From: Streptomyces sp. NWU339
GTDB lineage: Bacteria > Actinomycetota > Actinomycetes > Streptomycetales > Streptomycetaceae
Assembly (NCBI RefSeq): GCF_003143855.1
Contig: NZ_QFRK01000004.1
Location: 62,001 to 126,000 of the forward strand
Direction of reading: 5' to 3'
Length of the DNA stretch: 64,000 nt
In this document: piece by piece, positions 52,313 to 60,589 of the stretch
How the letters are laid out: each line of letters opens with the position of its first letter
Numbering within the stretch: position 1 is the first letter of the stretch
Made by a program: the position numbers and the translations under genes
Notes under the pieces: generated by a model
Told to the model about the DNA's origin: nothing
The model's database searches: none
Seen by the model: the letters and a program-made list of their open reading frames with translations, nothing else

Positions 52313-52720
52313 ATGTACCAGCAGATGATCTTCGTGAACCTGGCCGTCGACGACCTCGACGCCTCGAAGAAGTTCTTCACGGAGCTCGGCTACTCGATCA
52401 ACGCGCAGTTCAGCGACGAGAACACCGCCTCCGTCGTGATCAGCGACGCCATCGTGGCGATGCTGCACACCAAGCAGCGCTACGCGGAGTTCACGAAGAA
52501 GGAGATCGCCGACTCCGCGAAGACCAGTGAGGTGCTGCTGGCCCTGAGCTCCGAGAGCCGCGAACAGGTCGACGAACTGGTCGAGAAGGCCGTCGCGGCG
52601 GGCGGCTCGGTCAGCGGCGAGACCCAGGACCAGGGCTTCATGTACGGCCGCGCCTTCGACGACCCGGACGGCCACACCTGGGAGATCGTGTGGATGGACC
52701 CGTCCGTCGTGGAGGGCTGA
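52313..52720 (+). CDS. VOC family (glyoxalase-like) protein
   Basis: A 135-residue single vicinal-oxygen-chelate domain (two beta-alpha-beta-beta-beta units): MIFVNLAVDDLDASKKFFTELGYSINAQFSDENTASVVIS and a C-terminal YGRAFDDPDGHTWEIVWMDPS, where the Glu of HTWEIV is a metal-ligand position. This small type resembles YaeR/PhnB-like or lactoylglutathione-lyase-like proteins often annotated as glyoxalase; the substrate is unknown. AGGGAGAG precedes ATG 52313. It is a single-gene unit with its own terminator at 52745-52779. Confidence 0.9.
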   Translation: MYQQMIFVNLAVDDLDASKKFFTELGYSINAQFSDENTASVVISDAIVAMLHTKQRYAEFTKKEIADSAKTSEVLLALSSESREQVDELVEKAVAAGGSVSGETQDQGFMYGRAFDDPDGHTWEIVWMDPSVVEG

Positions 52721-52744
52721 GGAGAGGCCCGTACGGCACGGTCC

Positions 52745-52779
52745 GGCATGAGCGGGTGGAGACGCTCCCCGCTCATGCC
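52745..52779 (+). terminator. Hairpin terminator after the VOC gene
   Basis: GGCATGAGCGGG (52745-52756) pairs perfectly with CCCGCTCATGCC (52768-52779), 24 bp after the stop codon. Confidence 0.8.
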
Positions 52780-52886
52780 GCCCTCCTCCCGGCGCCCCCG
52801 GAGCGGATCGAGGCGGCTTCGGAGACGTTGAAACGCCCGGATGGGCAATAAGAAGGTAAAACCATGTCCTGCTATCGGCATATGCG

Positions 52887-52914
52887 TTGACACTACTTAT
52901 GCGCCGCTTATAGA
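52887..52914 (+). promoter_or_regulatory. Sigma70-like promoter of the LAETG protein gene
   Basis: TTGACA (52887-52892) and TATAGA (52909-52914) with a 16-bp spacer, in an unusually AT-rich stretch for this window (about 52840-52915). The start codon is 82 bp further on. The consensus fit suggests a strong housekeeping (HrdB-type) promoter. Confidence 0.7.
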
Positions 52915-52995
52915 CCTGGGAGCCTCACGGGAGTGCTGATGTACCGTCAACTCTCCCTCAACCCCCCGCACTTACGTATCCCGTAAAGGACAAAC

Positions 52996-53754
52996 GTGAC
53001 AGTTCTGTCCGTATCACGCCGTACGACCTCGCGTCGCACCGTCGCACGTACCGTGCGCGCCCTCGGTGTCGTCTCCGCGTCGGCCGCGCTCACCGTCGGT
53101 CTCGCAGGCAGTGCGGCCGCCTGCAACATCAACGAGTTCTCGGCCGAGGCCAAGTGCGTCGGTGACAACGGTGTCATCACCGTCACCGACGTGGACCCGG
53201 CCGGCGTTCCCGCCACCGTCACCGTGTTCCTGGAGAACAACGGCGCCGACGAGAAGAAGATCGGCGAGCAGGTGGTCAAGGGCTCCCGCGAGGGCGTCAC
53301 CATCACCTTCGAGGAGGACTGGAAGCCCAACGCCGAGTACCGCATCCACGTCAAGGCCGCGCCCTACGTGGACGAGGACATCAAGCCGAACCTGACCACC
53401 CCGGCCACGGCCTGCAAGGGAGAGAAGGAGACCCCGGCTCCGGAGACCCCGGCTCCGGAGACCCCTGCTCCGGAGACCCCTGCTCCGGAGCCCTCGGCCT
53501 CCGCCTCGACCCCGGCCGAGGAGTCCGACGAGCCCGGCACGCCGACTCCGTCGGAGTCGGAGCCCGAGAGCACCGCCCCGGCGGACACCTCGGACAACGC
53601 TCCGTCGCCTGCCGTCGGTGACTCGCACCTCGCCGAGACCGGCGCGGACTCCAACACCGGTCTGATCGCCGGTATCGCGGCGGCCCTGGTCGCCGTCGGT
53701 GGCGGTGCGGTCTTCTTCGGCATGCGCCATCGCGGGACGAGCAGCGACAGCTGA
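52996..53754 (+). CDS. LAETG-anchored cell-surface protein
   Basis: A 252-residue secreted protein attached to the cell wall by a class E sortase. The N-terminal signal peptide has a basic part ([18 protein letters not shown]) and a hydrophobic core ending SAAAC. A beta-rich domain of about 115 residues follows ([39 protein letters not shown]) with cysteines that may pair. A stalk of tandem APETP units and Ser/Thr/Pro/Glu-rich sequence leads to the sorting signal HLAETGADS, a membrane helix and the tail [13 protein letters not shown] 52996 has AAAGGA upstream. Function unknown; a structural or adhesin-like surface role is likely. Confidence 0.9.
   Translation: MTVLSVSRRTTSRRTVARTVRALGVVSASAALTVGLAGSAAACNINEFSAEAKCVGDNGVITVTDVDPAGVPATVTVFLENNGADEKKIGEQVVKGSREGVTITFEEDWKPNAEYRIHVKAAPYVDEDIKPNLTTPATACKGEKETPAPETPAPETPAPETPAPEPSASASTPAEESDEPGTPTPSESEPESTAPADTSDNAPSPAVGDSHLAETGADSNTGLIAGIAAALVAVGGGAVFFGMRHRGTSSDS
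53431..53490 (+). repeat. 15-bp tandem repeat, four copies, in the surface-protein stalk
   Basis: ACCCCGGCTCCGGAG is repeated four times head to tail (with a C/T change in the last two), encoding the TPAPE units. Copy number of such stalk repeats tends to vary between strains. Confidence 0.85.
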
Positions 53755-53767
53755 CGTCTCACGCACA

Positions 53768-53806
53768 GCGTGATGGCCCGCCCCCGCCGGGGGCGGGCCA
53801 TCACGC
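53768..53806. terminator. Bidirectional terminator between the surface-protein and thiQ genes
   Basis: GCGTGATGGCCCGCCCCC and GGGGGCGGGCCATCACGC form an 18-bp perfect stem with a three-base loop. It starts 14 bp after the surface-protein stop and overlaps the convergent thiQ stop codon. Confidence 0.85.
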
Positions 53807-54838
53807 GTCCGCCGCAGGTCGGTCCAGTACGACGACCTCGGCCGCGTCGAACTCCACCCCGACCTCGTCCCCGACCTCAGGGGCCGCTCGGAGCGCGCAG
53901 GCGGCCTCCAACCGGGGCGCCTCCTCGGGCTGGAGGCGGACCGCGACATGGGTGCCCCGGAAGGTACGCGCGGTCACCGTGCAGCGCAGCCCCGTCTCGG
54001 CCGGGACCAGCCGGACCCCGGCGGGCCGGACGAGCAGCGTCCGCGTGCCCTGCGGGGTGTCCGCCGGCACCGGGACCTTGCCCCACGGCGTCACCGCGGC
54101 GTCCGCGCCGACCGTCGCCTCGACCACGTTCTCGAAACCCAGGAAGCGGGCCACGAACGCGTCGGCCGGACGCTGCCACACCTCAAGGGGCGTACCGGAC
54201 TGGGCGATTCGTCCGTCCCGCATCACCACGACCCGGTCGGCCAGCGCGAACGCCTCACCCTGGTCGTGCGTCACGGCGAGCACGGTGGTGCCCAACCGAC
54301 CGAACAGCTCACGCAGTTCGACGACCAGCCGCTCCCTGAGCGTCCGGTCGAGCTGGCCGAGCGGTTCGTCGAGCATCAGCAGCCTGGGGCTGGGCGCCAG
54401 GGCGCGGGCCAGGGCGACACGTTGCTGCTCTCCACCGGAGAGCGCCGCCACCGCCCGCCCGGCCGCTCCGGGGAGTCCGACGAGGTTCAGCAACTCCTCC
54501 ACACGGTCCGCCTGTTCGGTCCGTGACGTGCCGCGCATCCGCAGCCCGAAGGCCACGTTTCCGCCCACGTCCCGCTGCGGGAACAGCTGGTGGTCCTGGA
54601 ACATCAGCCCGACCCCGCGCCGGTGCGCGGGCACGTCCGCCTGGTCGCGCCCGGCGAGCGAGATCCGTCCCGCGTCGAGGGGCTGCAGCCCTGCCACCGC
54701 CCGCAGCAGCGTGGACTTGCCGCTGCCGCTGGGCCCGAGCACGCACACGACCTCGTGCTCGGCGACCCCCAGGTCGACGGCGTCCAGCACCGCCCGTCCG
54801 CCGAACCGGACGGTGGCGGCCTCGAGGCTCAACAGCAT
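53801..54838 (-). CDS. thiQ: Thiamine ABC transporter ATP-binding protein
   Basis: A 345-residue ATPase of the iron/thiamine/spermidine group. Walker A is GPSGSGKSTLL, the Q-loop MFQDHQLFPQRDVGGNVAFGL, the signature ALSGGEQQRVALARAL, Walker B LLMLDEPLGQLD and the switch AVTHDQGEAFALAD. A C-terminal regulatory TOBE-like domain (LLVRPAGVRLVPAETGLRCTVTARTFRGTHVAVRLQ) follows, longer than in E. coli ThiQ. It abuts the permease gene (1 bp or less between stop and start). Assignment to thiamine rests on the riboswitch upstream of the operon. Confidence 0.88.
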   Translation of the reverse strand: MLLSLEAATVRFGGRAVLDAVDLGVAEHEVVCVLGPSGSGKSTLLRAVAGLQPLDAGRISLAGRDQADVPAHRRGVGLMFQDHQLFPQRDVGGNVAFGLRMRGTSRTEQADRVEELLNLVGLPGAAGRAVAALSGGEQQRVALARALAPSPRLLMLDEPLGQLDRTLRERLVVELRELFGRLGTTVLAVTHDQGEAFALADRVVVMRDGRIAQSGTPLEVWQRPADAFVARFLGFENVVEATVGADAAVTPWGKVPVPADTPQGTRTLLVRPAGVRLVPAETGLRCTVTARTFRGTHVAVRLQPEEAPRLEAACALRAAPEVGDEVGVEFDAAEVVVLDRPAADA

Positions 54839-56512
54839 CTAGAACTCCCCGGATCGATCGGTCCGCAGCCGCTCCAGCGCCAGCAGCGCCACCGCGCACA
54901 CGATCATCAGAATCGTCGACAGGGCCATCGCCTGGCCGTAGTTGAGGTCCCCCGGCCGGCTGAGCAGCCGCGCCACGGCCACCGGCAGGGTCGGGTGGTC
55001 CGGCCGCGCGATGAACACCGTCGCGCCGAACTCGCCCAGCGACACCGCGAAGGCGAACCCGGCCGCGATGAGCATCGCCCGCCGCACCATCGGCAGGTCC
55101 ACCTCGCGCCAGGCCCGCCAGGGTGACGCCCCGAGCACCGCCGCCGCCTCCCGCAGCCGCACGTCCACGGCCCGCAGCACGGGCAGCATGGTCCGTACGA
55201 CGAACGGGACACCGACCAGTGCCTGTGCGAGCGGCACCAGGATCCAGGAGGACCTCAGGTCCAGTGGCGGCTCGTCGAGAGCGATCAGGAACCCGAAGCC
55301 GACGGTCACGGCGGACACCCCGAGCGGCAGCATCAGCAGGGCGTCGAAGCCGCGCACCAGCCGTCCCGCGTCCCGCCGGGTGAGCGCGACGGACGCCAGG
55401 GAGCCGATCACCACGGCGATGACGGTGGCCAGGGCCGCGTACTGCAGGGAGTTGCCGACCGCCTCGATCGGCGCGACCAGGAACACTCCCCCGTCGTCAC
55501 GGGTCAGCGCCCGGTAGTAGCCGGACCCGGCGTCGCCGAAGGACCGTTCCACCAGCACCGCGAGGGGCAGGAGCAGCAGGACGGCGACGGTGGCGACGAC
55601 CCCGGCGAGCAGCGCCCACTGCCCGGCACCGCGCGGCCGGCGCGCGGTCACGGAGGCGTCCACCAGTCGCAGCGCGGTCTCCCGCCGCCGTACGGTCCAG
55701 GCGTGCAGGGCGAGGATCGCGCCCACCGCGACGAACTGGATCATCGTCAGGACGGCGGCGGTGGACAGGTCGAAGATCTCCGAGGTCTGCCGGTAGATCT
55801 CCACTTCGAGGGTGGCGAAGGTGGGCCCGCCGAGGATCTGCACCACGCCGAAGGAGGTGAAGGTGAACAGGAAGACCATCAGCGCCGCGGCGGCCACGGC
55901 GGGCGCGAGCGCGGGCAGGGTGACGGTCCGCCAGGCGGTGAACCGTGAGGCGCCGAGCATCCGCGCGGCCTCCTCCTGCCGCGGGTCGAGCTGCCCCCAG
56001 AGTCCGCCCACGGTCCGCACGACGACGGCGTAGTTGAAGAACACGTGCGCGAGCAGGATCGCCCACACGGTGGTGTCCAGCCGCAGACCCCACAACTCGT
56101 CGAGGAGGCCGCCGCGCCCGACGAGCGCCATGAACGCCGTACCGACGACGACCGTCGGCAGCACGAAGGGGACGGTGACCACCGCCCTCAGCAGTTGTCT
56201 GCCGGGGAAGTCGAAGCGGGCGAGGACATACGCGCCGGGCAGGGCGATCAGCAGGGTGAGGGCGGTGGAGACCAGCGCCTGCCAGGTGGTGAACCACAGC
56301 ACCTGCCGGACGTCGGACTGCGCCAGTACGTCCCCGATCCGCCCGAGCTGCCAGACCCCGTCGGCCTTCAGACCGCGCGCGACGATCGCGGTGACGGGGT
56401 AGGCGAAGAAGACGGCGAAGAACGCGACGGGCACGGCCATCAGGCCGAGCCGCGCCGCGGTCCCGCGCCGCCGCCTTCGCCCGCGCTCTCGCACGGCGGC
56501 GGTCCGGCTCAC
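54839..56512 (-). CDS. thiP: Thiamine ABC transporter permease (two-domain)
   Basis: A 557-residue permease with about twelve membrane helices, two fused permease units as in ThiP and FbpB. Each half has an EAA loop: LDPRQEEAARMLGASRFTAWRTVTLPALAPAVAAAALMVFLFTFTSFG in the first and VDVRLREAAAVLGASPWRAWREVDLPMVRRAMLIAAGFAFAVSLGEFGATVF in the second. Arg-rich residues start the N-terminus. GTG 56512 overlaps the thiB stop (GTGA) and is preferred to the ATG at 56545. The gene lies between the binding protein and the ATPase in a compact three-gene operon. Confidence 0.92.
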   Translation of the reverse strand: MSRTAAVRERGRRRRRGTAARLGLMAVPVAFFAVFFAYPVTAIVARGLKADGVWQLGRIGDVLAQSDVRQVLWFTTWQALVSTALTLLIALPGAYVLARFDFPGRQLLRAVVTVPFVLPTVVVGTAFMALVGRGGLLDELWGLRLDTTVWAILLAHVFFNYAVVVRTVGGLWGQLDPRQEEAARMLGASRFTAWRTVTLPALAPAVAAAALMVFLFTFTSFGVVQILGGPTFATLEVEIYRQTSEIFDLSTAAVLTMIQFVAVGAILALHAWTVRRRETALRLVDASVTARRPRGAGQWALLAGVVATVAVLLLLPLAVLVERSFGDAGSGYYRALTRDDGGVFLVAPIEAVGNSLQYAALATVIAVVIGSLASVALTRRDAGRLVRGFDALLMLPLGVSAVTVGFGFLIALDEPPLDLRSSWILVPLAQALVGVPFVVRTMLPVLRAVDVRLREAAAVLGASPWRAWREVDLPMVRRAMLIAAGFAFAVSLGEFGATVFIARPDHPTLPVAVARLLSRPGDLNYGQAMALSTILMIVCAVALLALERLRTDRSGEF

Positions 56513-57606
56513 TTCAGTACGAGCGAGGTCCACGACTTGACCCACTGGTCACGGTTGTCGGCGATCCTCGCCGGGTCCATCGTCTCCGGGTCCTTCGCCT
56601 GCGGCCCGTACTTCGTGAACTCCTCGGGCACCTGGGCTCCCTCCCGCACCGGGTAGACGAACATGTTGAGCGGCATGTCGTCCTGGAACTCCTTGGTGAG
56701 CAGGAAGTCGAGCAGCGCCTTGCCGCCCTCGGGGTTCTTCGCGTTGCCGAGCAGCCCCGCGTACTCGACCTGACGGAAGCAGGTGCCGTCGGCGACACCG
56801 GTGGGAGCGGTCGTCGGCTTCGGGTCGGCGTAGATCACCTCGGCGGGCGGGGAGGAGGCGTAGGACACCACCAGCGGCCGGTCGCCCCCCGCCTGCTTGC
56901 CGCCGGCCGAGCCGGAGAACTCCTCGTTGTAGGCCTGCTCCCAGCCGTCGACCACCTTCACGCCGTTGGCCTTGAGCTTCTTCCAGTAGTCCGTCCAGCC
57001 TTCGTCCCCGTACTTCGCGGCGGTGCCGAGGAGGAAGCCGAGGCCGGGCGAGGATGTGGAGGCGTTCTCGGCGACGAGGAGGTTCTTGTACTCGGGCTTG
57101 ATCAGGTCGTCGAAGGTCTTCGGCGGGGTCAGGTCGCGCTCGCTGAACCACTCCTTGTCGTAGTTGACGCAGACGTCGCCGGTGTCGACCGGCGTGACCC
57201 GGTGCTTGTCCTCGTCGACGCGGTACTCGGGAAGGATCAGGTCGGAGCCCTCGGCCTCGTACGACTGGAACAGCCCGTTGTCGAGAGCGCGGGACAGCAG
57301 GGTGTTGTCGACGCCGAAGAAGACGTCGCCCTGGGGGTTGTCCTTGGTCAGGATCGCCTTGTTCACGGCCGATCCGGCGTCGCCGTCCTTCAGGACCTTG
57401 ACCTTGTAGCCGGACTTCTTCTCGAAGGCGGCGATGACGTCCTTGGACGCGGCCCACGAGTTGTGGCTGACGAGGGTCACGGTCCCGGACCCGCCGGACC
57501 CGGACCCCTGGTCGTCGCCGCCGGACGAGCCGCAGGCGGACAGGGTGACCAGGCCCAGCCCGACGGCCAGGATCGTGACCTTCTTGGTGATGCTCACCGG
57601 ATTCAC
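56509..57606 (-). CDS. thiB: Thiamine-binding lipoprotein
   Basis: A 365-residue ABC binding lipoprotein. The signal VTILAVGLGLVTLSAC ends in a lipobox, and a Gly/Ser linker follows. The mature domain has the ThiB pattern TVTLVSHNSWAASKDVIAAFEKKSGYKVKVLKDGDAGSAVNKAILTKDNPQGDVFFGVDNTLLSRALDNGLFQ, with VDTGDVCVNYDKEWF and VVSYASSPPAEVIYAD later. GTG 57606 has AGGAGGAA six bases upstream; the in-frame GTG at 57597 is less well placed. A TPP riboswitch precedes it, so expression should fall when thiamine pyrophosphate is plentiful. Confidence 0.93.
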   Translation of the reverse strand: MNPVSITKKVTILAVGLGLVTLSACGSSGGDDQGSGSGGSGTVTLVSHNSWAASKDVIAAFEKKSGYKVKVLKDGDAGSAVNKAILTKDNPQGDVFFGVDNTLLSRALDNGLFQSYEAEGSDLILPEYRVDEDKHRVTPVDTGDVCVNYDKEWFSERDLTPPKTFDDLIKPEYKNLLVAENASTSSPGLGFLLGTAAKYGDEGWTDYWKKLKANGVKVVDGWEQAYNEEFSGSAGGKQAGGDRPLVVSYASSPPAEVIYADPKPTTAPTGVADGTCFRQVEYAGLLGNAKNPEGGKALLDFLLTKEFQDDMPLNMFVYPVREGAQVPEEFTKYGPQAKDPETMDPARIADNRDQWVKSWTSLVLK

Positions 57607-57641
57607 CGGATTCCTCCTGGGGGTGACCAGGAAGAGACGCG

Positions 57642-57680
57642 GCCCTGCCCGGGACCCCTCACGGGTGCCCCGGGCAGGGC
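57642..57680 (-). promoter_or_regulatory. Hairpin between TPP aptamer and thiB, likely expression platform
   Basis: GCCCTGCCCGGG (57642-57653) and CCCGGGCAGGGC (57669-57680) form a perfect 12-bp stem between the aptamer and the thiB ribosome binding site. A competing smaller stem (GTGCCC with GGGCAC) is possible on the aptamer side. It may act as a terminator, or hide or expose the translation start. Confidence 0.55.
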
Positions 57681-57699
57681 ACAACAGCTCGAGTGATGA

Positions 57700-57783
57700 C
57701 CGATCTCCCTACCCAGAATGACCTGGGCGAGGTTCGGAGGGTCTGCGGCCGATGCCGCACTCTCAGCGCTGTGGCGCTCCCCT
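57700..57783 (-). promoter_or_regulatory. TPP riboswitch (THI element)
   Basis: Read on the minus strand, the conserved aptamer parts appear in order: AGGGGAGCGCC, the P2/J2-3 core GCGCTGAGAGTGCGGC, then ACCCTCCGAACCT, CCAGGTCATTCTGG and the closing GGTAGGGAGA. CTGAGAG, ACCC-GAACC and GTAGGGA are the diagnostic THI-box elements. It sits about 95 bp before thiB and identifies the following ABC importer as a thiamine or precursor transporter. Confidence 0.92.
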
Positions 57784-57853
57784 GTCGGAATATGAACGTG
57801 TGTTTACCCGATATGAAGTTGTTGTCCTTGCAACGTCTTCTACGCCGGACAGG

Positions 57854-58960
57854 CTACCTCTCGCTCGCGGCGAGCTGGCCACAGGCCCCGTCGATCTCCT
57901 GTCCGCGGGTGTCCCGGATCGTCACCGGCACACCGTGCGCGGCGATCGCGTCCACGAACGCCTTCTCGTCCTCGGGCCGTGAGGCGGTCCACTGGGAGCC
58001 GGGCGTCGGGTTGAGCGGGATGAGGTTGACGTGCACGGGCCTGCCCTTCAGCAACCGCCCGAGCCGGTCACCGCGCCACGCCTGGTCGTTGATGTCCCGG
58101 ATCAGCGCGTACTCGATGGACAGCCGGCGCCCCGACTTGGCCGCGTACTCGAAACCGGCGTCGAGGACCTCGCGCACCTTCCACCGCGTGTTCACGGGGA
58201 CGAGGGTGTCGCGCAGTTCGTCGTCGGGTGCGTGCAGGGAGATGGCGAGGCGGCACTTGAAGCCCTCGTCGGAGAACCGGTTGATCGCCGGCACCAGACC
58301 GACGGTCGAGACGGTGATCCCGCGCTGCGACAGCCCGAGCCCGTCGGGCTCGGGGTCGGTCAGGCGGCGGATCGAACCCACCACCCGGTTGTAGTTGGCG
58401 AGCGGCTCGCCCATCCCCATGAAGACGATGTTGCTCAGCCGGGCCGGCCCTCCGGGGACCTCGCCGTCCCGCAGCGCCCGCATGCCGTCCACGATCTGGT
58501 GCACGATCTCCGCGGTGGACAGGTTCCGGTCGAGTCCGGCTTGCCCGGTCGCGCAGAAGGGGCAGTTCATGCCGCAGCCCGCCTGCGAGCTGATGCACAT
58601 CGTCACCCGGTCCGGGTACCGCATGAGCACCGACTCGACGAGGGTTCCGTCGAACAGCTTCCACAGCGTCTTGCGGGTGGTGCCCTGGTCGGTCGACAGA
58701 TGCCGGACGACCGTCATCAGCTCGGGGAGCAGCGCTTCCTGGAGCTTGGCGCGGGAACCGACGGGAATGTCGGTCCACTGCTCAGGGTCATGCGCGTACC
58801 GCGCGAAGTAGTGCTGCGAGAGCTGCTTGGCGCGGAACGGCTTCTCACCGGCCGCCGCGACCGCCTCCTTGCGCTCGGCGGGCGTGAGGTCGGCAAGGTG
58901 CCGCGGCGGCTTCTTGGCTCCGCGCGGCGCGACAAAAATGAGTTCTCCGGGCTTAGGCAT
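57854..58960 (-). CDS. rlmN: 23S rRNA (adenine2503-C2)-methyltransferase RlmN
   Basis: A 368-residue radical-SAM methyltransferase that modifies A2503 of 23S rRNA and A37 of some tRNAs. The radical-SAM cluster is bound by CGMNCPFC in [64 protein letters not shown] and [15 protein letters not shown], with the Cys that forms the protein-RNA adduct, are all family signatures. The N-terminal accessory domain ([45 protein letters not shown]) is present. It marks the end of the core-type region in this window. Confidence 0.96.
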   Translation of the reverse strand: MPKPGELIFVAPRGAKKPPRHLADLTPAERKEAVAAAGEKPFRAKQLSQHYFARYAHDPEQWTDIPVGSRAKLQEALLPELMTVVRHLSTDQGTTRKTLWKLFDGTLVESVLMRYPDRVTMCISSQAGCGMNCPFCATGQAGLDRNLSTAEIVHQIVDGMRALRDGEVPGGPARLSNIVFMGMGEPLANYNRVVGSIRRLTDPEPDGLGLSQRGITVSTVGLVPAINRFSDEGFKCRLAISLHAPDDELRDTLVPVNTRWKVREVLDAGFEYAAKSGRRLSIEYALIRDINDQAWRGDRLGRLLKGRPVHVNLIPLNPTPGSQWTASRPEDEKAFVDAIAAHGVPVTIRDTRGQEIDGACGQLAASER

Positions 58961-59275
58961 GGCGGTACCAGTGTCGCAGATCCAAACGGGTGACCTGGGG
59001 CTGACGCTCGCTACGACTGCCGTTAGTAGTCGTCACCGGTCGCCACTGAGCGGCCTCGGACGGCCCAGGGACGGCCCAGAGCTAATCACGAGGGACCGGC
59101 CGGTTGATCGACGGCAGCCTGCATCACTCGTCTGCACTGCGGGGAGCGACAGCGAACGATTGCCCGCTGAGGCTGGGAGTCACGGGGCCGTCCCGTTGCC
59201 TGTTCAGGAGCCAGCCAGAGGTGACTGTGGCGCGACAGGTTCCCCGGCCCTGAAGGAAGGAGAAGGTGCCTTCGC
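58961..59275. other. Non-coding gap between rlmN and accessory genes
   Basis: A 315-bp divergent gap. It should contain the rlmN promoter and that of the small membrane protein, but I recognise no tRNA, attachment site or repeat apart from a short doubled GGACGGCCCAG near 59058-59080. Base composition is slightly less GC-rich than in the genes to the left, and the IS-rich segment begins soon after. Confidence 0.4.
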
Positions 59276-59710
59276 ATGTCACACCGCACTGCCATGGTGC
59301 CGGAAGCCACCTGGGTGGCCCGGTGGGCGGGATCTCTGCTGTGCCTTGTGGTGGCCGGTATCCACGTTGTGGACCAAGGCGGCATCACGGCAACGAGGGA
59401 CCCCTCCTACATAGGCATCGCCTACCACGTCCTGGAGATCGCGGCTGTGGTCGCGGCGGTACTGCTTCTCCTCGGCCTCGTACGACTGGGATGGCTGCTG
59501 GCGGTCGGGGTCGCCCTCGGCCCCCTGGTGGGCTACATCCTCTCCAGAGGGCCAGGACTGCCCGACTACAGCGATGACATCGGCAATTGGACAGAGCCGC
59601 TTGGGCTGGTCAGCCTGGCCGTCGAAGGAGCCCTGCTCCTGTTGTCGGTGCCGCTCTTCGTGCGGAGCTTGCGCCCGGAACCAAGAGCTTCGGGAAGCAT
59701 CGGAGACTAG
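59276..59710 (+). CDS. Small four-helix membrane protein, function unknown
   Basis: A 144-residue protein with four predicted membrane helices (WAGSLLCLVVAGIHVVDQGG, YHVLEIAAVVAAVLLLLGLV, WLLAVGVALGPLVGYIL, LGLVSLAVEGALLLLSVPLFV) joined by short loops. The loop PGLPDYSDDIGNWTEP is the longest and probably external. I do not recognise a family with certainty; similar orphan proteins occur in many streptomycetes. GGAAGGAGAAGG precedes ATG 59276; ATG 59294 is an alternative start. It stands alone before the IS region. Confidence 0.65.
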   Translation: MSHRTAMVPEATWVARWAGSLLCLVVAGIHVVDQGGITATRDPSYIGIAYHVLEIAAVVAAVLLLLGLVRLGWLLAVGVALGPLVGYILSRGPGLPDYSDDIGNWTEPLGLVSLAVEGALLLLSVPLFVRSLRPEPRASGSIGD

Positions 59711-59949
59711 TTTGGAAGATCGCGTACCCGGACCTGGGCTGAGCTGGCGAGACGCTGAGCTGGAGGTTCTGGTGTCGCTTGCCGTGAATCCCCGTTGTTC
59801 CCCGCTGGCTGCCGCTCGATCAGGCACGTAGGGGGCATGCGTGCCCCTCTGCGGGGCTGTCAGCCGCAGGGTGGCCTCGATCCGGCGCAGGACCCAGGAG
59901 GGCGCTCACGCGAGGAGTGCGCGCCTCGCGCCTCCCGGTCTGGAGACAG

Positions 59950-60165
59950 CTAGGGGCGGTAGTGGTCACGCCTGGTTGGCAGGTGGCCGTCCACTGTGCC
60001 AGCTCTCCAGGTCGCGTGATCGCTCTGTACCTGTATCCGCCGTGCTTGCTCGATGAGGATTCCGTCGACGTTCTCCGTCCTGCTGTTGTTCCGTCGCAGG
60101 AGTACAAAGAGCAAAACCAGCGCTGCCGCCACCAGCACGCCGAACAGGATGCCTAACTCGATCAT
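59950..60165 (-). CDS. Small single-helix membrane protein
   Basis: A 71-residue protein with one N-terminal helix (LGILFGVLVAAALVLLFVLL), a basic stop RRNN and a short hydrophilic tail with DGILIEQARRIQVQSDHATW and the ending DHYRP. From memory, the tail pattern (IEQARRIQVQSD...DHYRP) recurs in small uncharacterised Streptomyces proteins, so the gene is probably real in spite of its size. GGGGGA lies before the ATG. The 239 bp between it and the preceding membrane-protein gene hold only a GGGGCATGCGTGCCCC hairpin near 59831. Confidence 0.6.
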   Translation of the reverse strand: MIELGILFGVLVAAALVLLFVLLRRNNSRTENVDGILIEQARRIQVQSDHATWRAGTVDGHLPTRRDHYRP

Positions 60166-60281
60166 GTAAGTCCCCCAATGTGTGCGCTGCCGGTACGGAA
60201 CCAGTCAGGTTAGTCATCAACCCGTTGGCCGTGCAGGTGCATCCTTCCCCCTCAGGCTCGGTCATCACGCAACGTGACCTG

Positions 60282-60448
60282 TTAGCCAGCCACGTGATCG
60301 ACGGAGCGACTTTGGCCGGGAGCTGCTTTGGGGCGAGCGATCATGGCCCCGTAAGCTTCCGGCGCGTCGGGCAGTCTGTGGACCTGCCCGTTAAGGCACG
60401 ACGTTGGGGCCATGATCTTAGAGGCTCGCCCCAAAGTGGCTGGCTAAC
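60282..60448. repeat. Nested inverted-repeat element (MITE-like)
   Basis: Three perfect pairs are nested: GTTAGCCAGCCAC (60282-60294) with its complement at 60436-60448; CTTTGGGGCGAGC (60326-60338) with 60424-60436; and GATCATGGCCCC (60339-60350) with 60406-60417. A fourth stem, CGGGCAG/CTGCCCG (60368-60390), lies in the loop. The right end overlaps the first bases of the IS5-type element. It contains no gene and could be a MITE, the palindromic relic of an IS end, or a structured RNA. Confidence 0.65.
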
Positions 60449-60589
60449 TGGCTGTTCTCTATCCGCTCGTGGAGTCGATCGGGTTCGAACAGGGGCCTGG
60501 TTCGGGTGAGTCGGCCGGTGCGGGCGCATGGAAGAAGGGCCTCTTGGTAGCTCGCGGTTGTCGAATCCAGCGAGAAGCAAGAGGCCCTG

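Noticed and set aside
53431..53490. Short tandem repeat considered as a CRISPR-like array
   Set aside because: The units are contiguous 15-bp coding repeats without spacers, in frame within the surface-protein stalk.
58961..59275. A tRNA gene or integrase attachment site next to rlmN at the edge of the accessory region
   Set aside because: No cloverleaf, T-loop (GGTTCGAATCC-like) or direct-repeat pair could be found by reading either strand.
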